Part shown: piece after piece, positions 43,547 to 54,030 of the stretch
How the letters are laid out: every line of letters begins with the position of its first letter
Numbering within the stretch: position 1 is the stretch's first letter
Assembly: GCA_944381165.1 (NCBI GenBank)
Contig: CALWKC010000010.1
Span: 1-64,000, forward strand
Reading direction: 5' to 3'
Source of the DNA: an uncultured Lachnospira sp.
Lineage (GTDB): Bacteria; Bacillota; Clostridia; Lachnospirales; Lachnospiraceae
DNA: 64,000 nt
The notes under the pieces: generated by a model
Databases searched by the model: none
What the model was told of the DNA's origin: nothing
Seen by the model: only the letters and a program-made list of their open reading frames with translations
Program-made: the position numbers and the translations under genes

Positions 43547-44008
43547 TTATTTAATAAATTCCCTGAGTTCTTTCAACAATCCCTCACAGCCAGCAAGTAC
43601 CTGCTCATACGTTGTATCGAAATCTCCCGTGTACCACGGGTCGGCAATATCGCCCGGCTGCCCTGTAAAATCAAGCAGCCTGTACACTTTTTTCTGCGGA
43701 TCGTCTCCGACAATGCGCATGATATTTCTTATGTTTACCTGCTCCATGCCTATGATGTAATCATATTTTTCATAGTCTTTTTTCGTCAGCTGTACAGCAT
43801 ACTTCCCGTCACAGCTAATACCCGCCTGCGCCAGCCTCCTTCTTGCGGGCGGATAGACAGGATTTCCTATCTCCTCAGTGCTGGTAGCCGCCGACGCTAT
43901 AAAAAATTCTTTTTCAAGCCCGGCTTTTTTGACTAAATCTTTCATAACAAATTCCGCCATTGGTGAGCGGCAGATGTTGCCGTGGCAGATGAAAAGTACT
44001 CGTATCAT
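43547..44008 (-). CDS. Low-molecular-weight protein-tyrosine phosphatase
   Basis: The protein has 153 residues. P-loop FICHGNICRSPMAEFV near residues 6-20 (consensus CxGNxCRSP, here CHGNICRSP), and the general acid in IADPWYTGDFDTTYEQV. Such enzymes act on tyrosine-phosphorylated proteins, commonly in polysaccharide regulation. The integrated element begins upstream of its promoter side, about 180 bases away, so native regulation may be changed. Confidence 0.92.
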   Translation of the reverse strand: MIRVLFICHGNICRSPMAEFVMKDLVKKAGLEKEFFIASAATSTEEIGNPVYPPARRRLAQAGISCDGKYAVQLTKKDYEKYDYIIGMEQVNIRNIMRIVGDDPQKKVYRLLDFTGQPGDIADPWYTGDFDTTYEQVLAGCEGLLKELREFIK

Positions 44009-44185
44009 ATTTTAAATTCCTCCTGAAATGCTTGATTTTACTGTATTTTCGGCACTTTCAACAGTTTTGCTGTATTTCTGTAATAGTGTGTTTGTACACC
44101 TTTTTCAGTATAATTTGGAATAACTTTGCATAACTTTTTCATCAAATGGGCTAAATTCTGTCCTAAATTCAAATCTTTTAGCCCA
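44009..44185. other. Probable left attachment region of the mobile element
   Basis: The 177 bases between the phosphatase and the integrase stop hold no gene. The junction between host and AT-rich element DNA must lie here or within a few dozen bases, because the integrase of Tn916-type elements is the outermost gene. Sequences such as TTTTGCTGTATTTCTGTAATAG could be the core, but the right end lies outside the window, so the repeat cannot be defined. Confidence 0.4.
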
Positions 44186-45406
44186 CTACCCATTACATAC
44201 CTTTTTCGCCTCTTTTAATGACAATTCTTTCATTTCTTCTAAGGCATCATCAAACTGTAAATGTGTGTATGTATTGAGCGTGACACCTATATGACTATGC
44301 CCCATGACGTACTGTAATGTTTTAGGATTCATACCAGCTTTAGCCATTTTACTACAGAAAGTGTGTCTGCATACATGAGGAGTAATACAAGGCATCTGTA
44401 CCTTATAGATACTGTTGTACTTTTCTCTGATATGCTGAAAGTATTTCTCCCAATGCAAAGCCACCATAGGCATTTCATTTTTGTCTAAACATAAAAATCC
44501 AACATAACCATCAATCATAGGCTCTACTTTAGGTTTCTTCCTATTTTCGATGATTCTTCTGAAACATTCTGCTACATCATCTTTCATCGGAACATATCTC
44601 TCACCCTTTTCTGTCTTAGGTGTTTCAATGACATATTCCATGTTGCGTTTTCTCTGTAATTGATGATCAACTTTGATTCTATGATTTTCAAACTCTATAT
44701 CTGATATTGTCAAGCCTACAAATTCAGAAATACGCAGTCCAGTATTAAACAGAATATAAATAACATCGTAATATTGACAAAAATGCTTGTCCTCTTTAAT
44801 AAACTTCAAGAAATCTCTTTCCTGCTTCCTTGTAATAGCTTCTCTAGTAACACTATCATTATATACTACTGTTGCTAATTGAAACTCAAACGGATTTTTA
44901 TGTATCAAATCATCATCTACTGCTAATTGGAATGCTGGTCTTACTACACCTCTAATAGAATGGATAGAACTATATCCTCTCCCATCATCTTGTAATTTAA
45001 TCAGCCATTCTTTCGCATCCGATAATTTTACCTTATCAATTCGTTTTGCCCCAAATGCTTCCTTTTTGATGACATTGATAACAAAATTATAGTTGGCTTG
45101 TGTATTATGCTTTACACCTCTTTTTTGATTGATATATTTTTGTACCAACTCCAATACTGTCATGTTTCCACCATTCAGAGAAACACTGTCATCTAATGAT
45201 TTTTGAATGTTTTTTTCTTTTTCTCTTAGGGAAATATCTCTACGCTTGCCTTTTGGATATGGGTCTGATTCTGTCAATCTCCAACTGTAAACAGACTTTC
45301 TATTCCCAAGACCATCATTATATTTGTAACGGTATCTCCCATCTTTGTCTTGGCTCTCACCAGTTAATAACTTACGGTTTTTATTGTCTCTTCTTACTTC
45401 TGACAA
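44186..45406 (-). CDS. int: Tyrosine recombinase (Tn916-type integrase)
   Basis: The protein has 406 residues. The N-terminal arm-binding domain (KLLTGESQDKDGRYRYKYND, KSVYSWRLTESDPYPKGKR) is that of Tn916 Int; the SAM-like core-binding domain follows at about 95-175. Catalytic residues are visible: Arg in TGLRISEF, the His-Arg of TPHVCRHTF, and GHSHIGVTLNTYTHL with the nucleophilic Tyr. The start is a TTG at 45406 with AAAGGAG upstream. It is the outermost element gene, with xis beside it, as in Tn916-like elements and many clostridial prophages. Confidence 0.96.
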   Translation of the reverse strand: MSEVRRDNKNRKLLTGESQDKDGRYRYKYNDGLGNRKSVYSWRLTESDPYPKGKRRDISLREKEKNIQKSLDDSVSLNGGNMTVLELVQKYINQKRGVKHNTQANYNFVINVIKKEAFGAKRIDKVKLSDAKEWLIKLQDDGRGYSSIHSIRGVVRPAFQLAVDDDLIHKNPFEFQLATVVYNDSVTREAITRKQERDFLKFIKEDKHFCQYYDVIYILFNTGLRISEFVGLTISDIEFENHRIKVDHQLQRKRNMEYVIETPKTEKGERYVPMKDDVAECFRRIIENRKKPKVEPMIDGYVGFLCLDKNEMPMVALHWEKYFQHIREKYNSIYKVQMPCITPHVCRHTFCSKMAKAGMNPKTLQYVMGHSHIGVTLNTYTHLQFDDALEEMKELSLKEAKKVCNG

Positions 45407-45514
45407 TAGTTATCTCTCCTTTCATCATAGAGAGCCTCGGTATGATAAGTAATAATATACCATACTTCACCCTCAAAATCTATTGAAATTCCTTGTATAA
45501 TCAATAAATCAGCC

Positions 45515-45763
45515 TTATATAGCTGTTAATTTCTCGTCTACAAACTGCTCAAATAATTTGCGTTTAATACGAGGTCTTGACCCATTCCACAGTATAAAGT
45601 CAGCGTCCTCATTCTCATCTATAAGTTTTCTAATCTTCTTATCACTAAATCCAAAATATTCTGATGTTTCCTGTACCGAAAATGTATATTTATTCCACCA
45701 CGGAATTTGTAAATGTTCATGCTTTGTTTCTGTAATCTCTTGTAGTTCTGTATTTTCTATAAT
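45515..45763 (-). CDS. xis: Excisionase (Tn916 Xis-like)
   Basis: About 82 residues. Missed by standard start rules because no ATG, GTG or TTG opens the frame: after TGA come TTT ATT ATA, and GGAG lies eight bases before ATT (45763). The protein is nevertheless clear: IPWWNKYTFSVQETSEYFGF, SDKKIRKLIDEN, FILWNGSRPRIKRKLFEQFV, aligned with Tn916 Xis (the [20 protein letters not shown] type winged-helix). It bends att DNA and favours excision. It may be translated from ATT/ATA, which would keep its level low. Confidence 0.8.
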   Translation of the reverse strand: MIENTELQEITETKHEHLQIPWWNKYTFSVQETSEYFGFSDKKIRKLIDENEDADFILWNGSRPRIKRKLFEQFVDEKLTAI

Positions 45764-45867
45764 AAATCACGCTCCAATTCCTAAAAATTTTCCCCCAATA
45801 AAAAAGTACCTACCAGATAACCTAGTAGCACCTATATTTTCATAATCTATTATTTAAATTCCACATA

Positions 45868-45905
45868 ATAAAAGAGCAGGAGATGTTATAAACTTCCCCT
45901 GCCCT
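45868..45905 (-). terminator. Terminator downstream of the membrane-protein gene
   Basis: On the minus strand GGGCAGGGGA pairs over ten positions (with G-U) with TCTCCTGCTC and is followed by TTTTATT. Confidence 0.7.
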
Positions 45906-45946
45906 AAATAGCATATATAAAGATATAACTATTTATAATGATTAAA

Positions 45947-45979
45947 TCAATCACCTCTTTCAATGATAAATCTTCTCAT
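45947..45979 (-). CDS. Possible 10-codon mini-ORF with strong ribosome site
   Basis: AAGGAGG, seven bases, ATG, then MRRFIIERGD and a stop. The ribosome site is better than that of most genes here, yet the product is tiny. It lies between the membrane-protein gene and its terminator. It could be a leader-type peptide or the remnant of a gene. Confidence 0.25.
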   Translation of the reverse strand: MRRFIIERGD

Positions 45980-45994
45980 TTCAATCGCCTCCTT

Positions 45995-47044
45995 TTATTC
46001 CTTAAAACTCCATTCTATTTCAATAATGTCATTTTCTCCGATGTTATTTGCTGTAAAAATGTACTTATCATATATTATATTATTATCATTGACAAAATGC
46101 AAATTTTTTGTGTTTCCATATTTTAAAATCTTTCCATTTGGAATATTCTTTAAATCGAATCTGTTTTCAAAAGATATAGTTTGACTAAATTTTTTAATTA
46201 TATGCTTTGAAGAAAATTCAGTTTTATATTTTCCATGTGTCATTTTATGGTTAGCAATTTCCTCAGAAAACCTTCCATTATTAATAGGAAACATTTTTGG
46301 CAAACTAATTACATAAACTATTTTATATGGAAAACCAATCTTAATACTACTTATATTAATTCTAAATATCCATTTAAGCACCTTTGGATCATTCTGACTC
46401 ACTTCATCTATTTCATCATCGTTCTCAGACCAATATTTTTCTTCAACAGAATGAATCAATTTATTATCATTGCAACACTTACACCAAAAACCATATTTTT
46501 TAAATCTGTCTTTAATATCTGTTCTTTTCATAACACTCAATTTAGGTAATGAAGTATTAATCTGCCCATCATTTATATCTATTAACCTTTTAAATTTTTG
46601 AATAGAATCAATATCATTTATAACAAGTGTAAAAGAATCTATTAAAATTCCATGTCCATCTTTATATACTGTTAAATGTTTATTATATTCTTCAAAATAA
46701 TAATCTAAAGTTTCTAAAGATTTCTCAGAAGAATTTTCTTGTGTTTTTAGCTCATCTTTTGTGTTATTAGAATTGATACTGTTTGTGCCTTTTTTAGAAA
46801 TGTTTTTCTTTTTGACGATTATATTTAGTATTAATATTACTTGCTCTATAACAAAGAAAACAATTATCAATAGCACTTCAAAAAGTGAAAAATACACTTC
46901 CTTTGATAGTAAACTATGCGCAAAAGGTATTATTAGTGCAAACGGAACAATATAACAAATTATTGTCCACATTAAATTTGAAAAAATCCAAATTATAATT
47001 TTTTTAAATATATTGTATATTTTTTTTAAATTTTTATTCTCCAT
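45995..47044 (-). CDS. Two-TM membrane protein of unknown function
   Basis: 349 residues from the ATG at 47044, preceded by AGGGGAG; the frame opens 11 codons earlier without a ribosome site. Two hydrophobic segments (IWIFSNLMWTIICYIVPFAL and FSLFEVLLIIVFFVIEQVIL) occupy roughly residues 18-75, followed by a short low-complexity linker and a soluble, beta-rich region of about 230 residues. No known domain recognised. Very AT-rich, alone in its transcript and next to xis. This is the usual place for lysogenic-conversion or anti-phage cargo, but that role is inferred only from position. Confidence 0.65.
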   Translation of the reverse strand: MENKNLKKIYNIFKKIIIWIFSNLMWTIICYIVPFALIIPFAHSLLSKEVYFSLFEVLLIIVFFVIEQVILILNIIVKKKNISKKGTNSINSNNTKDELKTQENSSEKSLETLDYYFEEYNKHLTVYKDGHGILIDSFTLVINDIDSIQKFKRLIDINDGQINTSLPKLSVMKRTDIKDRFKKYGFWCKCCNDNKLIHSVEEKYWSENDDEIDEVSQNDPKVLKWIFRINISSIKIGFPYKIVYVISLPKMFPINNGRFSEEIANHKMTHGKYKTEFSSKHIIKKFSQTISFENRFDLKNIPNGKILKYGNTKNLHFVNDNNIIYDKYIFTANNIGENDIIEIEWSFKE

Positions 47045-47129
47045 AACTCCCCTATTATCAGTATTATAATATAACATTATATACCAATAATCGACAGAAT
47101 ACTATACAGAACATATATTCATATTTAAT

Positions 47130-47160
47130 ATTAGGGAGCGTATTTTAGCTCCCTAATTAC
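47130..47160 (-). terminator. Hairpin after the tape measure gene
   Basis: TTAGGGAGC and GCTCCCTAA, nine pairs with a loop of about nine bases, 20-50 bases after the stop. The following tract is only moderately T-rich. Confidence 0.55.
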
Positions 47161-47179
47161 ATTATAAATAAATCACACT

Positions 47180-50100
47180 CTAAAACTGTAATTTATTCAA
47201 ACTATTGTTACCTAATGTTTGACCCAATGTCATTTCTTGAATCATTTTTTCAAAACGTGTATCTTTTTGAGCTTTTCTCATAAAATCTTCATAGTTTTGA
47301 ACATTAGGGAAATTCATTGATACATCTCCAAACTCAATCTTAACATCATTATTTGTACCTTTATTATTTAACTTAGGCAGTTCATAGTTAAAATTCAAAT
47401 CAGGAGCTAACCTACTAGGGTCAAACTGTGCAAGTTCCCATAAATTTTGTACTGATTGGCTGTCAAAAACATGTTCACCGCCTTCAAATTGTTTAAGCGT
47501 TCCATGTTTCGTAAGAATAACTTCTGAGCCAATACCATCTTCATCAAACAAATGTAATCCCTTTGTTGCATTCTTAGTACCATTAGCGTAACCGTTTCGC
47601 TTCATCCATTCCAACATCCAAACATTTTGGTCATAAGTAGCATAGTAGTTACCTTCACCACCCATTTGCGAATAGTATTGACTACGTGCTTCAAAACTAG
47701 ATGCGAAATCATTCCATTTGAGCCTATCTACAATACTTGTATCAATATTTAGTTGGTCTGTTGGATAGTAATTTTTTTCATAAATCCATTGAATATCTCC
47801 ATCGGAAGATGAACTATTCCCATTATCACCGCCAGAATTCCAATAAGAATCACCGGAATTACTATTGTTACCATTATTAGAATATCCACCATCAGTATTA
47901 GCACTTTGTTCTGCTTGCTGTTTTGCAAGTTCTTCGGCAGCTCTGGCAGCTTCAGCGTCACTATTGGCTAACATTTTCTGTGTAAATTCTTTAATGGCAT
48001 TGACAGTGTTATTTAATGTGGTTTGCCCTTCATTAAACTTGTTACCATATTCGCTTAATACATCGGTTATATTGTTAGTGTTATCTTTCCAAATAGAAGA
48101 CATACTATCACTAAGTTTATATCCAAAATTATCAGCAGTACTAATTATAGTTTGACTTATATCAGAAGAGTTTTTGTTACTCTGTTCAATAATATCATTA
48201 ATAAGAGCATCAATATCATCTAATCTCGAATCAAGCCATGTTTGTGTCTCCTCTGACAGTTCATCAAGCAACTTCTCAGTATCAGATATAAGTTTGTCAT
48301 ATTCAGTTTCTTGTAAATCATCTTTTGCTTCGTTGATTTGCTCTTTAAGCTCCTGAATATTTTTCTTGCCTTCTTCTGAATTGTCACCTTGATAAGCTGA
48401 ATATTGCTTTTCTAATGCATTAAGTGCTTCAGTTTTCTCTCTTATGGTTTTTTCATAATTATAAGCATCTTTTTGCGTTTGAAGCAATTCTTTGTACTTG
48501 TCAATTAACTCATTCAAACTATCCATATATTTAGAATAAGCATCACTAACAAGGTCTTTAATAGCGTCTTTTTCATCTTGAGCAGCTTGAATAGCGTCCT
48601 GTTGTGCCTCAAGTAATTCTTGCCTTCTGTCCAATAAGTTTTGATCAAAAGGATTATTTGCTAATTCTTCATTGATTTTTAAAATCTCTTTAGAATACTC
48701 ATCTGCCTGACTAAGATATAATTGATAATTTTGAGCCAATAATGCCTGTGCAGCTTTTCCATAATCATTGAAATTACCTTTATCATCAGTTGTACCAATA
48801 TCTTTGAAAAGGTCAACCAAAAATTCAGTTTCTTCAATTAAGTCTGTCACATCATCTCTTGTCCTGTCAAAAGCATCCCAATTAATCTGTCTGATGGCAT
48901 TTTGATATTCAATAAGAGCTTTCTTTGAATCAAGAATAGCGGAAGTGACATCATCAATCTGACTCTGCATATCATACCAATCTTCTGATTCTTCTTCTAT
49001 ACGTCCAGAATTAACAGCTTCATTTAATGCATTTATTAAAGCCATTCTTTCACTTTCAAGTTTATTAAGATTTTTTTGTTCCTGTTCAATTAGTTTGTTG
49101 TTTAGTACTTTTGACGCAAACCAACCTTTTTCTTCTATAATATCTAGCTCTTTAGAAAGCTGGTCTGAGAAAGCAGAGATTTTTTCAATCACATCATCAT
49201 ACTGAGAAACTACATCTTCAAATTTCTGTTTAGATAATGTTGATAATTCTATATTGAGGTTTTGAACTTCATCTTTTGCATTTTGAGCCTTATCATATAA
49301 ATCCTGACACTCGTTTATAGCCTCTTTAAGATTGTCGTCATATATTACTTCTATATTTATTGAGCCGTTTGCAATCTGATTTTTATAATATTCATCTAAT
49401 CCATAAGAATTAAACAAATTCATATAATAGTCATATGCCTTACTCTGTGCGTCAATCTCTGAAAGAAGCACCTGCATTGAGTCTGATAATGCATTATTTC
49501 TGGTAAGCCATGTTTCAGCAGTATTTGAAACTACATTTTTCAGCCTGTTATAAGCAGTTGATATTTTGTTTATGAGACGTTCTATCCAGTTGAGTTTTTC
49601 GGCTGTTTGGGATGTAGAAGAGGAGTCACCGTCTGATAGTGTGCCCCAAGAGAAATCTTCCAAACCATAATCAGAAGGATTATATTTTATTTTATTAAGA
49701 GCATCCAAAGCTCTGTTTGCTTCATCTACATAACCTTGTGCAATTTTATAGTATTCACCATACTCCTGATTTAATTTTTCTGCTGTTCCTGGATTAGTAA
49801 GATAAATATCACTATCATCAAAAGGTTTAGAAACTAAAGAATATTTTCCGTCATCACCAATAATTGCGCTAAAGTAATCTGCCCATTTTTTAGAAAGGTT
49901 TTGAATTAACAAAGTGTCAATTTTTTGCTTTGCTTCAGCCATTGATCTCCAATCACCAACACTTTTCCCATATAAAGAAGATAACTCAGCAAATACTTCT
50001 GGATATTTTTCACGCATTAAAGAAAAATATTCTTGATTTGTTTCTGCTTTATTCTTTGACGTTTGAATATATGCGTTCTTGTCAGATTCATAACATTTCT

Positions 50101-53100
50101 CAAGTTCAGCGAATAGTTCCTTTTCTGATATTAAACCTAATCTGTATTGTTCAACATATTTCCCAAGTTTCGGATATGCATTTATTATAGAAGATAGGGT
50201 TGAAGATGATATTTTTCCGACACTTTCATATTCTTCTTTAACTGATTTTAATATATCTGCATGATTTTCTAATGTTTCAATAGAATTACCAACATTTCCA
50301 TCACTGCTAAAATTAAAATTAGTATTGTCGAATATTTCATAAATTTTATTTATATCATTTTCAAGTTTTTCTATAACTTTGTCATAAGTATCTTGGGACA
50401 TGTCTCCACTTTCAAGTTTCTGTTTTAATGAAGCTTCTGCATCTGCGAGTTTTGCTTTTGCTAAAGCCTCATATGAATTAGCAGCATCATAATTTGTAGA
50501 AGCCAGATATTCATTCGCATCCGCCTCAGTTTGAATATTAGAAACATTTGAAATTAAATTGCTTAATGTCTGCTGTTTCATCGCTTCAATACGGGCTTTT
50601 GTAAGATTTTCTAATGCTTGCTCATCTAAATTTAATGCGCCGTTTTCTAAACTAAGATAATCCAACCAGTCATCGCCCAACGCCATAATTGATTGCATTG
50701 TATCTATAGATATACTTCCATCTGAATAATATTCTTTAATTGCAGATGAAAGAGTAGAGTAGGCTGACTGCACCTCATCAATCTGTTCAGACAGTTTTCC
50801 TAAATTTGTTTGAGTGCTGTCTGTACCTTCTAAGGAAAAGATGTCTGAAAAGGTTTTTGATTGTGTGTTTTCCGCCAACAACGTATTTACTTTATTAATT
50901 TCGTTTTCTAGCGGAATGCTATAAAATCCTTCAAACTGAGGAACAGTTGATAAGTAATCATTAATTACATGTGTAATTTCTTCTTCATTTCCAATGAACT
51001 GTTCGCTTGCTATAGCTGTATCAATTAATTCTTGTCTAAATGTCTCAAAATCTTCTTCTGTCCTAGGTATTTCTTTACCCTGTAGTGTCGTAAGCATTGT
51101 CTCTTGTGCTACGTTTTCATTCAAATTATCTATTGACGAGGTATATGCCTCCACAACATCTTTCATATCACTATATCTGCTATAAATAGATAAATACAAT
51201 GGATTATTCGAGAGTTCTGTCGTTGTAAATTGTTCTGAATCTCTTAAAACCTCCACTGCTTTTTCAAGTCTATGGAAATTTTCTAATGCTCCTTCAACTG
51301 TATTATCACCAATTAACACCAGTGATCCTCCGTTTGAGCCATAAGATCCACTGCTTATCACACCAGCTCTTTCAAGTTCTTCAAATGCTTTAACTGCATC
51401 ATCTCCTGACGCGCTAATAATATTCTTAGTTCCCCAGAAATTATCTCTTGCTACATCTAACAAGTCTTCTTTTGTTGCATTTACACCGGCTAATAAATCA
51501 ATTCTTGCATTCTTTAATGAATCAATGCTTACGCTGTTTATCGCATTTGACAAAGAACCGTATTTTTCAATCAGTGTGTCAATTCCTTCTCCTTCAAGAC
51601 CTAACTTCTTTAACAATTCAGTTTGCGTAGACATTAAATCTTCTTTCGCATCTGAATCAGTCTTTACGGCTTCTGATAATTGAATGTACTTGTTTGCTAA
51701 ATTCGAAATCTCATCGCCTAATGTATTAGCTTCATCTGCTGCCTCTTTGGCTTTTTGTCTTGTTTCTTCTGCTTTCTGATTTGCAGAATCAATAGCGGAT
51801 GTTACTGCACCAAAGGCTGTACTAATTGCCATAATTGCAATACCTACCGGATTGTTCATAAAGGCTGCTCTTAAACTAGCTGCAAATCCTTTGACCGCTG
51901 CTGTAAGACTAAATGTACTTGCCGTAGCTGTCTTTTGTGCTGTTGTCTGTGCCTTTGTAGATTGTGTTAATCCCATCTGTGCAAGTTTAGCTTGTGTTTG
52001 TGCTTTCGTAAGACCAGTTGCTCTTAAAATTGCAACACGGTCAGCGTCACTCAATGCTTTACTTGATAATACTTGTTTCAATTGCGTCTCTGATAATCCT
52101 GCTGATACAATCTTTAAAGTATTCAATGCGTTAGAATACTCTGTTGTACCCCTTGCCATTGTAGACATATTTTTGACGGTATTTAAAGCTGTACCAAAAT
52201 CGCTTGCACTAATAGCTGATGCTTTAAATGCTGTAGATAATGTTGTAATAGCCTTTACGATACCTATTGCTACAAGCCCCTTTAATGAAGATTCGACCAA
52301 ACCAAGACTATTTACAAACTGCAATGTAGCATTTCCACAATTCAGAATACCAGTTACTGTTTCACCATTAATCACAGATTGATATGTTTCTGTCATACTT
52401 GACTTAAAACGATTTAATGATGCGGTACTACTTTGTAAGTATTTCTCGTATTCTTCTTGAGCCGAACCTGCGGAGTCTAAACTTCTTTGATAAATTTCTT
52501 GTGCCTCTGACATATTATTGATGGTTGAACTTATCGCAGACGCTCTGTATTTACCCGCTATCAGTTCAAGAAGTGCGCTTTGATCGGTGTCCGACATCTG
52601 CTGATACACCTTCGATATATCTAAGAAAATATCGTAGATACTTCTAAAAGTTTCTCCATCTTCTTCTAATATAGAAACGCCATCCACTCCGCCAATTCCA
52701 TCAATATCAGTTAGTGCTTTAATCTTTTCTTCCAACTTTGCAGTAGATGTAATAACACCTTCCGTTTCTTCACCCATTTCTTCTAATTCAGCAGTACAAC
52801 CACGAATGCGAAGTGCAGAAGTACGAAGAGCTAATGCTAATGCATCTGCATCTTGATACTGACGATTGCCTGCTGCTAAAAGTGCTATAAACTCATCCAC
52901 AGAAGTATTCGCGTCAGCAAATACTGATCCCACAGACTGAACACCTTGAGCAATTTCTGCTGTTGTAATACTTGCTGTGTTTCCAATTTCATTGTACTTA
53001 TCAATCAATGCTTCAGCTTTACTTACAACGTCATCATAACCATCCACAACGTCATATGCTTGTATTCCTGAAATGATTGCCTTTGCAGAATCAGAAGCAC

Positions 53101-53935
53101 TCATGTCACCTACATTAGCAAGAATAGTTGCTTTTTCTGTTAAAGCATTACTTTCAGTTAGGTTATAGCCAGATTTTGAAAACTCTGTTGTACTTTCAAT
53201 CAATGCCTGTTGCGTTACTGCTAATTCTTGTGCTTTTTCATTGCACTTTTCGAGGTATTCAGGATAATCCCCTCTGGACAATTCATCTTGTACTTTTATT
53301 AAGTCAGTATATGCCTTATCTAAATTTAACGCTTCCGTCCATGCTTGTCTCATTTGCTGAGTGAGCAACATTACCCCACCAGTGCCAGTAAACAATTCTG
53401 TCGCTCTCTTGAAAGTCTTTTTAAAAGTATCACCAAGCGTCAAACCATTTAAGTTGGTTGCTTTTATTTCTGAGCGCAATGCGGATAACTGTAATCTTAA
53501 ATTATGAATTTCCTCATTGGATGTTGCTAATTTAGCATTGTTGAGAATAGAATTGTATTTAGACGATACTTCTGTATCTGTAAATAGCTTTGAATTCTGC
53601 TGACCGAAGACTTTAATATCATTAATGAGTTTATTTTTCTTTAACTCTAAATTTACTTGAATAGCATTTTTATTGGCTACATTTTGTGTCTGTTGTATTG
53701 ATTGTTGTACCGATGTAACGATACTTTTCTTATTAACTTTTCCTGTTAGATTTACCGTACCATTTAATGACGCTAAATCCTGTCTTAATTGTGCTTTTGT
53801 CTTAGATTTATTAAGAGTACCAATTAAAGGAACTTTAATGTCTCCGAGATTATTAGCGTCTGATTGAACTTGTTTCTTACTCTGTGCCTTTTTTAGACTT
53901 GCAATCAAATCTAAAATAAAATTATTTTGTGCCAT
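47180..53935 (-). CDS. Phage tail tape measure protein (TP901-type core), 2251 residues
   Basis: The largest gene of the window. The conserved core lies at about 190-560: SASDSAKAIISGIQAYDV, SITTAEIAQGVQSVGSVF, DEFIALLAAGNRQYQDAD and RSIYDIFLDISKVYQQM. A hydrophobic stretch (FMNNPVGIAIMAISTAFG) is near residue 700, as in many tape measures. Residues about 750-1950 are long coiled coils rich in Lys, Glu, Asn and Gln. A Gly/Ser/Asn linker is near 2030, and the C-terminus (SEVILTKHGTLKQFEGGEHV) resembles the phage tape-measure end. At about 1.5 angstroms per residue it implies a tail over 300 nm. AAGGAGG precedes the ATG. Other head and tail genes are not in the window. Next genes upstream are two small HTH proteins and the RNA polymerase. 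Confidence 0.88.
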   Translation of the reverse strand: MAQNNFILDLIASLKKAQSKKQVQSDANNLGDIKVPLIGTLNKSKTKAQLRQDLASLNGTVNLTGKVNKKSIVTSVQQSIQQTQNVANKNAIQVNLELKKNKLINDIKVFGQQNSKLFTDTEVSSKYNSILNNAKLATSNEEIHNLRLQLSALRSEIKATNLNGLTLGDTFKKTFKRATELFTGTGGVMLLTQQMRQAWTEALNLDKAYTDLIKVQDELSRGDYPEYLEKCNEKAQELAVTQQALIESTTEFSKSGYNLTESNALTEKATILANVGDMSASDSAKAIISGIQAYDVVDGYDDVVSKAEALIDKYNEIGNTASITTAEIAQGVQSVGSVFADANTSVDEFIALLAAGNRQYQDADALALALRTSALRIRGCTAELEEMGEETEGVITSTAKLEEKIKALTDIDGIGGVDGVSILEEDGETFRSIYDIFLDISKVYQQMSDTDQSALLELIAGKYRASAISSTINNMSEAQEIYQRSLDSAGSAQEEYEKYLQSSTASLNRFKSSMTETYQSVINGETVTGILNCGNATLQFVNSLGLVESSLKGLVAIGIVKAITTLSTAFKASAISASDFGTALNTVKNMSTMARGTTEYSNALNTLKIVSAGLSETQLKQVLSSKALSDADRVAILRATGLTKAQTQAKLAQMGLTQSTKAQTTAQKTATASTFSLTAAVKGFAASLRAAFMNNPVGIAIMAISTAFGAVTSAIDSANQKAEETRQKAKEAADEANTLGDEISNLANKYIQLSEAVKTDSDAKEDLMSTQTELLKKLGLEGEGIDTLIEKYGSLSNAINSVSIDSLKNARIDLLAGVNATKEDLLDVARDNFWGTKNIISASGDDAVKAFEELERAGVISSGSYGSNGGSLVLIGDNTVEGALENFHRLEKAVEVLRDSEQFTTTELSNNPLYLSIYSRYSDMKDVVEAYTSSIDNLNENVAQETMLTTLQGKEIPRTEEDFETFRQELIDTAIASEQFIGNEEEITHVINDYLSTVPQFEGFYSIPLENEINKVNTLLAENTQSKTFSDIFSLEGTDSTQTNLGKLSEQIDEVQSAYSTLSSAIKEYYSDGSISIDTMQSIMALGDDWLDYLSLENGALNLDEQALENLTKARIEAMKQQTLSNLISNVSNIQTEADANEYLASTNYDAANSYEALAKAKLADAEASLKQKLESGDMSQDTYDKVIEKLENDINKIYEIFDNTNFNFSSDGNVGNSIETLENHADILKSVKEEYESVGKISSSTLSSIINAYPKLGKYVEQYRLGLISEKELFAELEKCYESDKNAYIQTSKNKAETNQEYFSLMREKYPEVFAELSSLYGKSVGDWRSMAEAKQKIDTLLIQNLSKKWADYFSAIIGDDGKYSLVSKPFDDSDIYLTNPGTAEKLNQEYGEYYKIAQGYVDEANRALDALNKIKYNPSDYGLEDFSWGTLSDGDSSSTSQTAEKLNWIERLINKISTAYNRLKNVVSNTAETWLTRNNALSDSMQVLLSEIDAQSKAYDYYMNLFNSYGLDEYYKNQIANGSINIEVIYDDNLKEAINECQDLYDKAQNAKDEVQNLNIELSTLSKQKFEDVVSQYDDVIEKISAFSDQLSKELDIIEEKGWFASKVLNNKLIEQEQKNLNKLESERMALINALNEAVNSGRIEEESEDWYDMQSQIDDVTSAILDSKKALIEYQNAIRQINWDAFDRTRDDVTDLIEETEFLVDLFKDIGTTDDKGNFNDYGKAAQALLAQNYQLYLSQADEYSKEILKINEELANNPFDQNLLDRRQELLEAQQDAIQAAQDEKDAIKDLVSDAYSKYMDSLNELIDKYKELLQTQKDAYNYEKTIREKTEALNALEKQYSAYQGDNSEEGKKNIQELKEQINEAKDDLQETEYDKLISDTEKLLDELSEETQTWLDSRLDDIDALINDIIEQSNKNSSDISQTIISTADNFGYKLSDSMSSIWKDNTNNITDVLSEYGNKFNEGQTTLNNTVNAIKEFTQKMLANSDAEAARAAEELAKQQAEQSANTDGGYSNNGNNSNSGDSYWNSGGDNGNSSSSDGDIQWIYEKNYYPTDQLNIDTSIVDRLKWNDFASSFEARSQYYSQMGGEGNYYATYDQNVWMLEWMKRNGYANGTKNATKGLHLFDEDGIGSEVILTKHGTLKQFEGGEHVFDSQSVQNLWELAQFDPSRLAPDLNFNYELPKLNNKGTNNDVKIEFGDVSMNFPNVQNYEDFMRKAQKDTRFEKMIQEMTLGQTLGNNSLNKLQF

Positions 53936-54030
53936 TTTCCTCCTTATTACTATGTTGACAACTTAAAATAAATGGTGTATCATTGACAACATAATATAAT
54001 TGTGTATTGTATGCTCATTTTTAAAAAAAA

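Noticed and set aside
51852..52382. 176-codon plus-strand ORF inside the tape measure gene
   Set aside because: Lies wholly antisense to the well-supported tape measure frame; a shadow of its Ala/Thr-rich coding.
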